64,000 bases of DNA from Nibricoccus aquaticus (lineage in GTDB: Bacteria; Verrucomicrobiota; Verrucomicrobiia; Opitutales; Opitutaceae). Below, piece after piece: positions 45,770-55,593 of this stretch (positions within the stretch are counted from its first letter, which is position 1; every line of letters begins with the position of its first letter). The notes under the pieces are model-generated. The model was not told where the DNA came from. It worked only from the letters and a program-made list of their open reading frames with translations, and did not search any database. The DNA lies in the NCBI RefSeq assembly GCF_002310495.1, contig NZ_CP023344.1:4047501-4111500 (forward strand). The letters are read 5' to 3'. The translations under genes were made by a program, and so were the position numbers.

Positions 45770-47265
45770 GACCGTTTCTTTATTTCGCGGCGATGATCCT
45801 GGCGGCGAATGTGTCGGCCGAAGTGCGTCTGGCGGCGTTGTTCACCGATCACACGGTGCTGCAACGCCGGGTTGAAATTCCCGTGTGGGGCTGGGCCTCT
45901 CCGGGGGAGAACGTGTCGGTGGAGTTTCGCGCACACACGGCGCGAGCCGTGGCTGACGCAAACGGGCGCTGGCAGGTAAAATTGCCCGCGATGGAGGCGG
46001 GGGCGCCTGCGGAGATGATTGTGCGCGGTACCAATGAAGTGCGGCTGCGTGATGTGGTGCTCGGCGAGGTGTGGTTGTGCTCGGGCCAGTCGAACATGGC
46101 TTTTCGCGTGGAAGAGCTGGACGAACCCGAGGAGGAGGCGGCCGCGGAGTATCCAGATATCCGGCACTTTGCCGTGGGCATCGCTGTGGCGATGGAGCCG
46201 GCTGAATCGGTGGAAGGACGATGGATGGTGTGTTCCCCGGCGACGGTAGGCCGCTTCACCGCGACTGGTTATTATTTTGCCCGTGAACTCCAGCGGAAGC
46301 TCGGCGTGCCCGTGGGGCTTATCAATGCGAGTGTGGGAGGCACGCAGATCGAGTCGTGGATGAGCGCCGAGGCGCTGGCTTCAGATCCCGCTTTTGCGGT
46401 GGTGGCTCAGCGCTGGGCGGAAGCACTGGCGAATTATCCGGTACTTGCCCAAGCCGTGACCGAGGCCAGGACGCGCTGGAACGCGGTGACCGTGGCGGAA
46501 CGATTCGAGCTGGCGCGCGCAGGACTGCGGCCAGGTCCGATGCCGCCGGGGCCGGGAAACCGGGATACGCCGTCCAGCCTTTTCAACGCGATGATTCATC
46601 CGCTCATGCCCTATGCGATCCGGGGAACTCTTTGGGATCAGGGCGGCGCCAATGCGTCGCGTTACAGCGAATACGGAAGACTTTTTTGCGCGATGATCGA
46701 GGACTGGCGGACAAAGTGGAACGGAGGCCAACTGCCGTTCCTGTTCGTGCAGGCGCCCAATTTCCTCGATCCGAAGTCGTCAGGCTACGACCGGGCGGGC
46801 CTGAGACTGGCGCAAGCGGAGGCGTTGAAACTGCCTGCCACCGAGATGGCGGTGACGGTGGACATCGGGGAGACGAACAACGTGCATCCGCTCAACAAAC
46901 GACAGGTGGGTGCGCGGCTGGCGGCGATCGCGCGCGCAAAAGTTTATGGCGAGAACCTGATTTTTTCCGGGCCGAGGTTTCGATCTGCGGAACGCATAGA
47001 CGACAAGGCGGTGCGCGTGAATTTTGAAACCTGGGGTGAAGCACTGGTGAGCGCCTCGGAGCGATTCGGCGGATTTGAACTGGCGACAGCGGAGGGGAAT
47101 TACGTGGCGGTGAGCGCGCGGATCGAGGGTACGGGCGTGGTGTTGACCGTGCCGGAGGGCGTGCAACCGCTGCGGGTGGTTTATGCGTGGGGCGACGATC
47201 CTGCCTGCGATCTGCGGAGCGCATCGGGATTGCCGGCGGCTCCCTTCATCGCCGAACTGCGCTGA
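45766..47265 (+). CDS. Sialate O-acetylesterase-like SGNH esterase
   Basis: A 499-residue exported esterase (signal peptide MRPFLYFAAMILAANVSA). The SGNH/SASA pattern is clear: LFTDHTVLQRRVEIPVWGWA, the nucleophile motif WLCSGQSNM with Ser109, GVPVGLINASVGGTQIESW and a C-terminal block ETNNVHPLNKRQVGARLA carrying the Asp-x-x-His equivalent. In such loci these enzymes deacetylate sugars of the polysaccharide, not necessarily sialic acid (family knowledge). Translationally coupled to the gene before it. Confidence 0.9.
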   Translation: MRPFLYFAAMILAANVSAEVRLAALFTDHTVLQRRVEIPVWGWASPGENVSVEFRAHTARAVADANGRWQVKLPAMEAGAPAEMIVRGTNEVRLRDVVLGEVWLCSGQSNMAFRVEELDEPEEEAAAEYPDIRHFAVGIAVAMEPAESVEGRWMVCSPATVGRFTATGYYFARELQRKLGVPVGLINASVGGTQIESWMSAEALASDPAFAVVAQRWAEALANYPVLAQAVTEARTRWNAVTVAERFELARAGLRPGPMPPGPGNRDTPSSLFNAMIHPLMPYAIRGTLWDQGGANASRYSEYGRLFCAMIEDWRTKWNGGQLPFLFVQAPNFLDPKSSGYDRAGLRLAQAEALKLPATEMAVTVDIGETNNVHPLNKRQVGARLAAIARAKVYGENLIFSGPRFRSAERIDDKAVRVNFETWGEALVSASERFGGFELATAEGNYVAVSARIEGTGVVLTVPEGVQPLRVVYAWGDDPACDLRSASGLPAAPFIAELR

Positions 47266-47272
47266 GCCTTTC

Positions 47273-49264
47273 ATGCGATTCGTACCGGAGAATCCTGATT
47301 TCAGGCTCAGCCCCTTTTCCGGGATGGCGCGGGAGCACTGGGTGCAAGCAGCGGTGTTTCTATTGGAAGGCGTTTTTGCCCACCTGGGAAATGTCCGCGA
47401 ACCGCTTGTTTTTCCCCGGCGCAGCCCTGAGGCGTATCCGAGGCCTGGAGCGACTTGGGTTTCCTTGCGCGCGCAGGAAATGGAAGGGCTGGCGCGGACG
47501 TTTTTAATCGCAGCGCCGCTGATCGAAGAAAATCCGGACCTGATGGTGCGTGGCATCAACGTGCGCGACTATTACGCACGCCAGATTCTGCAGGCGTGCG
47601 ATCCGTCGTCGCCGACGTTCATGGGCCATGCGGAGGATATCGCGCGTGCGAATGGCGGACAGCTGGCGCAGCAACTGGTGGAAGTCGCTGCGCTCTGTAT
47701 CGGGCTGATGAGCGCGCGAACGAGCGTTTGGAGCCAGTATTCTGAAATGGAGCGTGCGACGATCGCGGCGTGTTTTCACGACCATGCGCATGGGAAAACG
47801 CATCCGCACAACTGGCGGTTCTTCAACGTGCTCACGGGGGCCTTTCTTGAAGCGAACGAGGTGGCTGTGGATGCGGTGGCGATGGATGGGCACCTTCATG
47901 CGTTGATGGCGTTCTATGCGGGTGACGGCTGGTACCGGGACGGACTGGAGTTCGATTATTATTCGGCGTGGGCCTTTCAATTTTACGGCGCTTTGTGGTG
48001 CGACTGGACCGGGTATCAAAGGCGACCGGAAACCGCCCGGATGATCGAGCGAAGGCACGGGGAGCTCATGGCGGTGTATCCGCATTTTTTTGGCCGTAAC
48101 GGGGAGTCGCTGCTTTGGGGAAGAAGCGCGATTTACCGCTGCGCCGCCTCATCGCCGCTGGTCGCCGCTTTTCGTTTGAGGGAGACGCCAATAGATCCCG
48201 GCTGGGCGCGACGCATCGCGTCGGGGAATCTTCTGCAGTTTCTTGGACGCGACGATCTTTGGATGGATGAGATTCCGAGTCTCGGATTTTTCGGCCCGTG
48301 CGATCCGGTTCTCCAAAGCTACAGCTGCGCGGCGAGTCCGTTCTGGCTCGCGAAGATTTTTCAGGCGCTGAGTTTGCCGAAGGATTCCCCATTTTGGACC
48401 GCAGTTGAAAACGAAGGCGAGTGGCCGCGGTTGGGGAGTGGCGTGCAGACGGTTTTGCTGGAAAGGCCCGGGCTGATGGCGACGATCCATGGCTCGACTG
48501 GCGCGGCGGAGTGTCGCCCGGGAAAATTGGCGCTGGCGCAATCGTGGTATCAACGCCTCGCGTTCAACACGGCTTTTCCGTGGGAAGCGGACGATGAAGC
48601 GGGGGCGACGGCGATGAGTTACTCGCTGCGGCGGCTGGGCGAAGATTCTTCGGAGGCGGCCGGCAAATGGGCGACGCCGGTGGCGATGCGGCACGGAGGG
48701 TTTCGCGATGGGGTGTTGTACCGGCAGATTATCTTTCGAAGAAATTCGCCCATGCCGGACGTGGTCATCGATCTGGCGGATATCGTAATCCCCGGCGGAG
48801 TGCTGCGGGTCGATCGTGTGCGTGCGGACGGAGAATGTGAGCTCCGGCTCGGACATTTTGGTCTGCCGCATCTGCACGGAATGGCACCGGAAATTCGCGA
48901 ATGGAGGGAAGATGGGGCGCAGTTTGCGACAGCGGTATGCGGAGAGCGGGGACTTTTGCTTGCGACTTATCGCGGGTGGAGCGGTGTCGCGGCGCAGGTA
49001 CACACCTGCAAGAATGTAGAAGCCGAGACGAGCACGGTGCTCTATGCGGTGCGATCCCGTGGAGAAAGAATGGCGGAGGTTTCGCTTCTCGTGACGTTGA
49101 TGCTGCATCGAACGGATGGGAGGCATTGGACGGCGAGTGAGACTGATCTCGTTCGAGAGATCGTGCCGGCCACAGACTGTGAGGCTGGTGTTACGGTGTG
49201 CTTCAAAGACGGGGAAGAGCGCACGGTGGACTTCTCCCGCATCGAGGGCCGCTTAGGCGGCTAA
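47273..49264 (+). CDS. DUF2264 protein
   Basis: A 663-residue protein without signal peptide, matching DUF2264: N-terminal NPDFRLSPFSGMAREHW, a helical barrel region with NNW-like THPHNWRFFNVLTGAFL, GDGWYRDGLEFDYYSAWAFQFYG, and a C-terminal beta-rich domain (residues about 430-660). DUF2264 proteins recur in polysaccharide-utilisation loci; a glycoside-hydrolase activity is plausible but not shown here. ATG 47273 follows the previous stop by 7 bases; the longer frame overlaps the esterase. Confidence 0.82.
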   Translation: MRFVPENPDFRLSPFSGMAREHWVQAAVFLLEGVFAHLGNVREPLVFPRRSPEAYPRPGATWVSLRAQEMEGLARTFLIAAPLIEENPDLMVRGINVRDYYARQILQACDPSSPTFMGHAEDIARANGGQLAQQLVEVAALCIGLMSARTSVWSQYSEMERATIAACFHDHAHGKTHPHNWRFFNVLTGAFLEANEVAVDAVAMDGHLHALMAFYAGDGWYRDGLEFDYYSAWAFQFYGALWCDWTGYQRRPETARMIERRHGELMAVYPHFFGRNGESLLWGRSAIYRCAASSPLVAAFRLRETPIDPGWARRIASGNLLQFLGRDDLWMDEIPSLGFFGPCDPVLQSYSCAASPFWLAKIFQALSLPKDSPFWTAVENEGEWPRLGSGVQTVLLERPGLMATIHGSTGAAECRPGKLALAQSWYQRLAFNTAFPWEADDEAGATAMSYSLRRLGEDSSEAAGKWATPVAMRHGGFRDGVLYRQIIFRRNSPMPDVVIDLADIVIPGGVLRVDRVRADGECELRLGHFGLPHLHGMAPEIREWREDGAQFATAVCGERGLLLATYRGWSGVAAQVHTCKNVEAETSTVLYAVRSRGERMAEVSLLVTLMLHRTDGRHWTASETDLVREIVPATDCEAGVTVCFKDGEERTVDFSRIEGRLGG

Positions 49265-49277
49265 GGCATGCCCATTT

Positions 49278-50666
49278 ATGAAACCAAATACTCTCTCTAA
49301 AAAGTTCTGTCTTCCGCTCGCCGTTCGTATCGTGGTCGCAGCGACTGGGGTTGCAGCCTTTCACGCTGCGCCAGCGGCGAGTGCGGAGCCTGTGGCAAAC
49401 ACGAATCCACCGGCACCGACAACGGCGGTGGATGAGGAGAAAGTAGCGTAGCTGCGTGCCGAGGCGGAAGCGTGGGCGAGTGTGGCAGGTTCGAAACACA
49501 CGGAGGCCGAGCGCACGCTGCTGGCGAGGAGTCGCGCGACACTATTGGGCAACGTGACGGAAAGTCCGGCGTGGGCGCCGTACCGTGGTATTGTCCCATC
49601 GCCCAAGGTTTATCGCGGGATATGGAACTGGGACGCGGCATTTCACGCGGTCGGGGTCGCTCATTGGGACGCGAAGCTCGCGCACGAGTAGATGGACATC
49701 ATCCTGGACCGCCAGCTCGAGAATGGGATGCTGCCCGATGTTCTCCATCAGAACGGGAAGTTGAATAGCGAATACGGAAAGCCGCCGGTCATGGCATGGG
49801 CGGTGGCTGTGGTCGACCGGCGATCGCCCGACGACGCGTATATTGCGCGCGTTTATCCGAAGCTGGTGCGACTGGGACAATTTTGGGATCAGGAGCGCGG
49901 AGGGAAGAGCGACGGACTTTATTTCTACGCGGGCGGTCACCCGGGCAACGAGTCGGGCTGGGACAACTCCGTACGCTGGGATGGCGGGTACCAGCTTTCC
50001 AAGAGCGACGAGAAGCGGCTGTGGGCTATCGATCTGAAATGCTATCTCTACGCGCATTTTCGCGCGCTGAGTTATCTCGCGACACGGTTGAATCGTGAGT
50101 CAGAGGCAGCCGGATGGAGCGAACGGGCGGAGAAACTTGCGCGGCAGATCAACGATCAGCTTTGGGACGAAGAGAAAGGATTTTATGTGGATCGGGATCG
50201 TGTGATTGGAGCCCCGAGTCAGGTCCTTTCCCCGGCGGGTTTCATGCCGTTGTTTGCAGGGATCGCGCCGAAAGACCGAGCGGCGCGGGTTGCGGCTGCC
50301 GCAGCTAATCCAGAAAAGTTTTTTCCCGGTATGCCCACGGCGGCGTACGACACGCCGGGCTACGACAGTCGGGCGATGTGGCGTGGGCCGGCCTGGCTGA
50401 ACACGTCTTTTTTCGCGCTTAAGGGACTGCGCGACTACGGCTACACGGAGGTGGCTGACGCGATGCGGGCGAAGCTGCTTGGGTGGGTTGCCGCGGAGCC
50501 GGAGCTCTTGCGGGAGTATTACGATTCAAAGACGGGCGAGGGACTCGGGGCGCGGCGCTTTGCGTGGACCGGCGTGTTTGCGATAGCGTTCGTCCTCGAT
50601 TGGGAAAACGACCACCTGACGTGGCTTTTCCCTCGGACGAACAACGTGAATGGCGGAAGCGATTAA
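49278..50666 (+). pseudogene. GH63/GH37-like glycosidase gene broken by two in-frame TAG codons
   Basis: A single frame runs from ATG 49278 to the TAA ending at 50666, interrupted only by TAG at 49449-49451 (codon 58) and TAG at 49689-49691 (codon 138). There is no frameshift. The product starts with a signal peptide (to about residue 36) and carries trehalase/GH63-like motifs on both sides of the second stop: YRGIWNWDAAFHAVGVAHWD before it, then NGMLPDVLH, ESGWDNSVRWDGG and RAMWRGPAWLNTSFFAL after it. Flanking residues suggest both were CAG (Gln) changed by C-to-T. ATG 49692 directly follows the second stop and could restart a 324-residue fragment lacking the signal peptide and first barrel helices. 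Other genes here end in TAG, so recoding is unlikely. Confidence 0.85.
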
Positions 50667-50676
50667 CAGGTTTAAC
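50662..50676. promoter_or_regulatory. AACAGGTT operator copy 4
   Basis: ATTAACAGGTTTAAC, overlapping the stop of the broken glycosidase and 62 bases before the MFS start. Suggests that the transporter block has its own regulated promoter. Confidence 0.6.
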
Positions 50677-50738
50677 CGCGTGTGGATTGAGGGTGCGGTG
50701 TCCGGCTGAGACTGGTCGATACCGCCCATACCCCCAAC

Positions 50739-52010
50739 ATGGCCATCGCGTCTCCTGTTGCATCCATTCCGTTCGCCGCCAGTCGTCCCGCTCATCCACA
50801 AGCGTGGAGCGCGCTGACGTTGCTGTGGTTCGCGTTTTTTCTGAATCAGGCGGACCGCCAGATTTTGCCCGGAGTGTTGCCGCTGGTGAAAGCGGAGTTC
50901 GGTCTGGATTCGGGACAGCTGGGATTGCTCAACTCCGTGTTTCACTGGGTCTACGCGGCGTTGGTGCCAATTGCGGGATGGCTGGCGGACCGGCGCAGCC
51001 GGCGACGCGTGATCATTGTGGCGTTGGTCGCGTGGAGTGTGACGACGGGATTGTCGGGCATTGCGGGGAGTTTTTTGTTTCTCGTGCTCATGCGCGCGGC
51101 GACGGGGGCGGGGGAGGCGTGTTATTTTCCGGCGGCGGCTTCGCTGCTGACGGATTTGCATGCGCCGAAACGCACGGGGCTGGTGCTCTCGATCCATCAG
51201 TCGGCGAACTACGTCGGTGTGGCGGGCGCGGGCTGGCTCGCGGGGTGGGTGGGCGAGACGTATGGCTGGCATCAGGCGTTTTATGGATTTGGTGCGGCGG
51301 GTGTGTTCGTGGCGGCGCTGCTGGCGTGGCGGCTGCCGGATGCGCCGCGAAGTGGAGGGGTGGCGGAGAGCGCGATCCCGTTGCGCGAGCGCGTGTGCGC
51401 GGTACTGCGGGTGCCCAGTTTTTATTGGTTGATGAGCGCGTTTCTCGGAATGCTGCTCGTCAACACGGCTTATCTCGCGTGGATGCCGACCCTGTTGCAC
51501 GAACGCTTCGGGCTGACGTTGTCGGCGGCGGGATTTCATGCGGCGATCTATCATCAGGCGGGAGCGCTGATCGGTGTCTTGCTCGGCGGGAAACTCTCCG
51601 ATGCGTGGTTGAACCGCACGATTCTCGGGCGGCCGCTGACGCAGATCGTGGGACTGGTGCTGGGTATTCCGTTCATCGCGCTGCTCGGGCTGTCGGGTGA
51701 TAAGATCGTCGTTTACGGAGCGCTGGGGCTTTTTGGGATTTGTCGCGGGCTTTTTGATTCCGCGCTGTTCACCTCGCTGTTCGCAGTGATGCCGACGCGT
51801 GTCCGTGGACTGGCTACGGGTTTGATGATCTCGCTCGCGTTTCTCGGCGGTGGCTTCGCGCCCTGGCTGGTGGGACTGCTGGCAAAATCGCAGGGACTGG
51901 GGGCGGCGCTGGCGTGGAGTGCGAGTGGCTACGCGCTCGGGGCGGTGTGTCTCGTGCTGGCCTGCTGCTTGAGTTATCGGAAAGATGCTGAACGGGCGCA
52001 GATCGCTTGA
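50739..52010 (+). CDS. MFS transporter
   Basis: A 423-residue inner-membrane permease with twelve predicted helices. MFS motif A is seen as GWLADRRSRRRVII between helices 2 and 3, and the N-terminal pattern FAFFLNQADRQILPGVLPLVKAEF resembles the anion:cation symporter/hexuronate group. A sugar-acid or oligosaccharide substrate fits the locus (inference). No Shine-Dalgarno; the leader is C-rich (CATACCCCCAAC before ATG). Confidence 0.88.
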   Translation: MAIASPVASIPFAASRPAHPQAWSALTLLWFAFFLNQADRQILPGVLPLVKAEFGLDSGQLGLLNSVFHWVYAALVPIAGWLADRRSRRRVIIVALVAWSVTTGLSGIAGSFLFLVLMRAATGAGEACYFPAAASLLTDLHAPKRTGLVLSIHQSANYVGVAGAGWLAGWVGETYGWHQAFYGFGAAGVFVAALLAWRLPDAPRSGGVAESAIPLRERVCAVLRVPSFYWLMSAFLGMLLVNTAYLAWMPTLLHERFGLTLSAAGFHAAIYHQAGALIGVLLGGKLSDAWLNRTILGRPLTQIVGLVLGIPFIALLGLSGDKIVVYGALGLFGICRGLFDSALFTSLFAVMPTRVRGLATGLMISLAFLGGGFAPWLVGLLAKSQGLGAALAWSASGYALGAVCLVLACCLSYRKDAERAQIA

Positions 52011-52043
52011 GGCCCCTGACGCTCGCCGAGTATTTATCACCCC

Positions 52044-53564
52044 ATGGATAACGTCCCACGTGAACAGCCCCCGCACTCGTTCGACGAACACGTTGCGTCG
52101 TCGGAAGGGAGCGGCTGGCCGCGACGGGTCGGACTTTTTATCGCGGTGCTGCTGCTCGCGGCAATTGTCTGGACGCCCGCTTTTCCCGGGCTAACCGAGG
52201 GAGGTACGTGCGTGGCATTGCTCACGCTGCTCATGGGCGTGTTGTGGATCACGGAGGCGATTCCGATTCCGGCCACGGCGTTGCTACCGCTGGTGCTGCT
52301 GCCGCTGATGGGAATCGCGCCCATCAAGTCAGCGGCGATGCCCTACGCCGATCCGATCATCTTTCTTTTCATGGGAGGCTTCATGCTGGCGCTGGCCATG
52401 GAGCGGTGGAATTTGCACCGCCGGATCGCACTGACAATCATCGGTTCGGTCGGTACGAAGCCTCGCTCGTTGGTGCTCGGTTTTCTCTGCGCTGCTGCGT
52501 TTCTCAGCATGTGGACGAGCAATTCCGCAACCGCGATGATGCTCCTGCCCATCGGTGTAAGCGTTTATGGTCTCTTAAAAGCGGGAAAGCCCGGTGGTGA
52601 AATTGGCGCTGCGCTGATGCTCGCCATCGCCTACGGTGCGAACATAGGCGGCATGGGCACACTTATCGGCACACCGCCCAATGCGGTTCTTAAGGCCTAC
52701 ATGGAAAAGGCGCACGGGGTGGAAATAGGCTTCGGTCAGTGGATGCTTTTCGGCGTGCCGGTGGTCATCGTCTCGCTGCCGCTCGTTTATTGGATCCTTA
52801 CTCGGTGGAGCTTTCTCGTAGAAAACACGGAGGTATCCGGCGTGCGGGAACGGCTGGCCGAGGAGCGCTCGAGGCTCGGTCGGATGAACTGGCCGGAGTG
52901 GGCGGTGACGGGGGCTTTTGTGGGAGCGGTTACCCTTTGGATCTCGCGCGAACTGTGGAAAGCGCCCGCGCCTAAAAGTCCGGATGCGCCGTGGCCCCTA
53001 GGCGCGCTCATCACCGATGAAGTGATCGCGATGGGCATGGCGCTGCTGCTTTTCTTCATCCCCGCAGGGCGAAGCCGGGGCGGCTTTGTGCTTGATTGGA
53101 CATGCATGAAGAAAATGCCGTGGGATGTGCTCATTTTGTTCGGCGGCGGTCTCAGCCTGGCGGCTGCGATGGAGAAAACCGGGCTGGTGGCCGCGCTGGC
53201 GACCGCGCTCGAGGGATTGTCCGGCTGGCCGCCGATCGGTATCGTTTTCTTGGTGACGGCAGTGATGATCGTGGCCACGGCGCTCACGAGCAACACAGCC
53301 ACCGCAACCGCCTTCCTGCCGGTGATCGGCGCGCTGGCCATTGGAGTGAACCAACCTCCGCTGCTGCTCTGCGTGCCGGTGGCCTTCGCGGCCAGCGCGG
53401 ACTTTGCTTTGCCGGTGGGCACACCGCCCAATGCCATTGCTTATGGCTCAGGGCTGATCACGTTGCCGCGCATGTTACGCGCGGGGCTGCGTGTGGATCT
53501 GTTGTTTGCGCTGCTGTTACCATTGCTGATGTGGACGGTTGGTCGATGGGTGTTTGGCTTGTAG
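52044..53564 (+). CDS. DASS/SLC13-type anion symporter
   Basis: A 506-residue membrane protein with about eleven helices. Two repeats carry the family motifs: SMWTSNSATAMMLLPI and TALTSNTATATAFLPV (the SNT motifs), each followed by a GTPPNA element (LIGTPPNAVLKAY and VGTPPNAIAYGSG). These bind sodium and the carboxylate substrate in SLC13 proteins. Together with the MFS gene it suggests import of sugar acids or dicarboxylates. It follows the MFS stop by 33 bases and ends in TAG. Confidence 0.93.
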   Translation: MDNVPREQPPHSFDEHVASSEGSGWPRRVGLFIAVLLLAAIVWTPAFPGLTEGGTCVALLTLLMGVLWITEAIPIPATALLPLVLLPLMGIAPIKSAAMPYADPIIFLFMGGFMLALAMERWNLHRRIALTIIGSVGTKPRSLVLGFLCAAAFLSMWTSNSATAMMLLPIGVSVYGLLKAGKPGGEIGAALMLAIAYGANIGGMGTLIGTPPNAVLKAYMEKAHGVEIGFGQWMLFGVPVVIVSLPLVYWILTRWSFLVENTEVSGVRERLAEERSRLGRMNWPEWAVTGAFVGAVTLWISRELWKAPAPKSPDAPWPLGALITDEVIAMGMALLLFFIPAGRSRGGFVLDWTCMKKMPWDVLILFGGGLSLAAAMEKTGLVAALATALEGLSGWPPIGIVFLVTAVMIVATALTSNTATATAFLPVIGALAIGVNQPPLLLCVPVAFAASADFALPVGTPPNAIAYGSGLITLPRMLRAGLRVDLLFALLLPLLMWTVGRWVFGL

Positions 53565-53602
53565 ATCAACGGGACGACTTCGGCCGCGCCGCGTAATTTT
53601 TT

Positions 53603-54334
53603 ATGAACACGACTGAACCGCTCTGCCGCTGGCATTTTCAGGAACCAACCGGTACCCCGCGCGTTTCCGAGGGGTGGCATCGCTACGAGCTGGTGGAACG
53701 CGAAGGACCGATCACCCGTGTTGAAGACGGCATTTGCGGGCGCTTCAGCATGGAGCTGCGCGAGGGACAGTGGCTGAACCTGCCACGCGCTGGCTGTGCC
53801 GGGCTGAATCTTCACGGCCCGCAGCCGTTCTCGGTCGTGGCCTGGGTGAAGCGCGCGCCGAAAAGTTTCAAGCAGTGCCAGGCGGTTGCTGGCATGTGGA
53901 ACGAAACGGGTGAGACGCGGCAGTATTGTCTGTTCCTCGATCTGACGATCTGGGACAGCGCGGACTCGGTTTGCGGCCACGTCTCTGCGACGGGGAAGCC
54001 ATCTCCAGGTTATGAATACTGCATGGAAGCCGGCATCGGCGCGAAGCCGGTGGCGCTCGGCGAGTGGCACCAGGTGGCGTTCACCTTCGATGGAAACTGG
54101 GTGCGCGTCTATCTCGATGGACGGCTCGATTACCGGCCCGGGCTCAGTCCTTATTTTTGGCCGCGCACGATCAATGAAGTCGGTGAGCGCGGCTCGGATT
54201 TCACGGTGGGCGCGGTGTACCGCTGGGGAGAGATGGGCAATTTCTTTGTCGGCCGTTTGGGCGGGCTGGCGGTGTACGACACGGCTCTGGACGAAGAAGC
54301 GATGAGGAGACTGCACGCGTCGCGGTCCTGTTGA
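53603..54334 (+). CDS. LamG-like concanavalin domain protein
   Basis: A 243-residue single-domain protein of the LamG/laminin G type: FSVVAWVKRAP, EWHQVAFTFDGNWVRVYLDG and FFVGRLGGLAVYDTALDEEAMRRLH. Such domains bind carbohydrate. Unusually, there is no signal peptide, and the N-terminus (MNTTEPLCRWHF) leads directly into the domain. So it is either cytoplasmic or exported by another route. It is the last gene before a bidirectional terminator. Confidence 0.78.
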   Translation: MNTTEPLCRWHFQEPTGTPRVSEGWHRYELVEREGPITRVEDGICGRFSMELREGQWLNLPRAGCAGLNLHGPQPFSVVAWVKRAPKSFKQCQAVAGMWNETGETRQYCLFLDLTIWDSADSVCGHVSATGKPSPGYEYCMEAGIGAKPVALGEWHQVAFTFDGNWVRVYLDGRLDYRPGLSPYFWPRTINEVGERGSDFTVGAVYRWGEMGNFFVGRLGGLAVYDTALDEEAMRRLHASRSC

Positions 54335-54362
54335 GCAGCTGACCGCCTGTACGCGGGCACAA

Positions 54363-54391
54363 AAAAGCGGAGCTGTCATGGCTCCGCTTTT
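54363..54391. terminator. Bidirectional terminator
   Basis: AAAAGCGGAGC pairs with GCTCCGCTTTT around a 7-base loop, between the LamG gene and the convergent PEP-CTERM gene. Confidence 0.88.
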
Positions 54392-54415
54392 CCCCTAAGC
54401 CGAACAACCAATGAG

Positions 54416-55174
54416 TCAGATTGTTGCTGGCAAATTTGATGTACGAATACGGCGCGCGCGGATACGGCGCGTGAGTGCGAGGCAGAGGAGGGCGCCACCA
54501 GCCGTGAGCGCGTAGGTGGATGGCTCAGGTACTGCGGTGGGCACGGAGCCTGTGACGAAACGGTTGCCGTCGAGCTGAGCGGCGACGCCATCGAGCGTGA
54601 TCTGGCTGAGTTTTTGAGCCGTGAATCCCGTACCGTTGGCAAAAAGCGATGCACCGGTGAGATCGCCGGTGAAGTTGATTGCACCGAACCAGTCGGGATT
54701 GTCGCCGGCCATTGCGAAATCGAACCACGCGCCGGAGCCGACATTGATGGTCAGTACCGCGCCAGAAGCGATTCCGAGAAGATTATTCAAGAGGAAGGTG
54801 CCGCTGCCGACATGCCACGTCTGGCTCGCGGTTACATTGAGCGCGACCTGGAAGTCGATGCCGCTGCCGAGATTGGAGATTCCACCCGAGCCAAGGCTGA
54901 GCGTCTCAGCACCCGCGGGAAGAAACGCGCCGCTGACGCCGGACTGGATGGTCAGACTGTTGGCGAGAAAATCGCCGCCATTGTCGAGACCGACAAAGTC
55001 GCTGGAGGCCAGGCTGAGATCGGCGCCGCTATTGGGCACGATATTGCCAGCCCAGTTGGCGGAGTTGCTGAAGAGATAATCGGCGCCGGCGTTGGTCCAG
55101 GTGAGCTGGGCGGTGGCGAGTGGGGGCAGGGCGGCAAGGCCGGTAATAAAGAGAAGGCTGCGAGGAATGTTCAT
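54416..55174 (-). CDS. PEP-CTERM sorted exoprotein
   Basis: A 252-residue secreted protein: signal peptide SLLFITGLAALPPLATA, a repetitive Gly/Asn/Ser-rich beta body (AGNIVPNSGADLSLASSDFVG), and a C-terminal PEP-CTERM signal VPEPSTYALTAGGALLCL followed by a basic tail RRIRARRIR. The signal directs processing by an exosortase, linked to exopolysaccharide-bearing Gram-negatives. No exosortase gene is in this window. ATG 55174 is chosen for the signal peptide. Confidence 0.88.
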   Translation of the reverse strand: MNIPRSLLFITGLAALPPLATAQLTWTNAGADYLFSNSANWAGNIVPNSGADLSLASSDFVGLDNGGDFLANSLTIQSGVSGAFLPAGAETLSLGSGGISNLGSGIDFQVALNVTASQTWHVGSGTFLLNNLLGIASGAVLTINVGSGAWFDFAMAGDNPDWFGAINFTGDLTGASLFANGTGFTAQKLSQITLDGVAAQLDGNRFVTGSVPTAVPEPSTYALTAGGALLCLALTRRIRARRIRTSNLPATI

Positions 55175-55335
55175 GGGGTCAGGAGTGGTGGTTGTGAGCT
55201 GCGTTGATTGAAGTTCGCAGACACGTGATGTGCGGGCGCGAACTTGGTCTACTGAAGCAGATTCGGAGGAGGGTATGCTTCGTGGAGTACAGCACTGGTG
55301 TGTTGCAAACCTCGCACGCCTCAATCGCACGAAAA

Positions 55336-55349
55336 TTTAACCTGTTAAC
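55336..55349. promoter_or_regulatory. AACAGGTT operator copy 5 (inverted)
   Basis: TTTAACCTGTTAAC, the core read on the other strand. It lies in the 437-base region 55175-55611 between the PEP-CTERM gene and the large beta-helix gene; with copy 6 it is the main content there. Confidence 0.6.
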
Positions 55350-55393
55350 ACGATTTGGATACAACACGCCGGGAGCTCCAACGGCATCGCGGA

Positions 55394-55408
55394 TTTAACA
55401 GGTTGAAC
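55394..55408. promoter_or_regulatory. AACAGGTT operator copy 6
   Basis: TTTAACAGGTTGAAC, 58 bases after copy 5 and about 200 bases before the ATG at 55612. Confidence 0.62.
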
Positions 55409-55593
55409 TTTGGATGCTTTGAAACTTGCGCGGCGGTTCACAGGTTTCGCACAGCTTTCACCCTTTCCGGTTTTGTCGAAGCAGCCGCGGTTTTACGCGT
55501 TCCCGACGAAACTGGTTTCAGTCCCCCGCATTTATTTTTCCCCGTTTATGGCGCTTGTGCCGACACCTGCGCCTGCATCACCCAACCGTTAAT

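Noticed and set aside
49449-49691. Reassignment of TAG to an amino acid
   Set aside because: uvrA, the S26-like gene and the DASS gene end normally at TAG, so genome-wide recoding is not supported.
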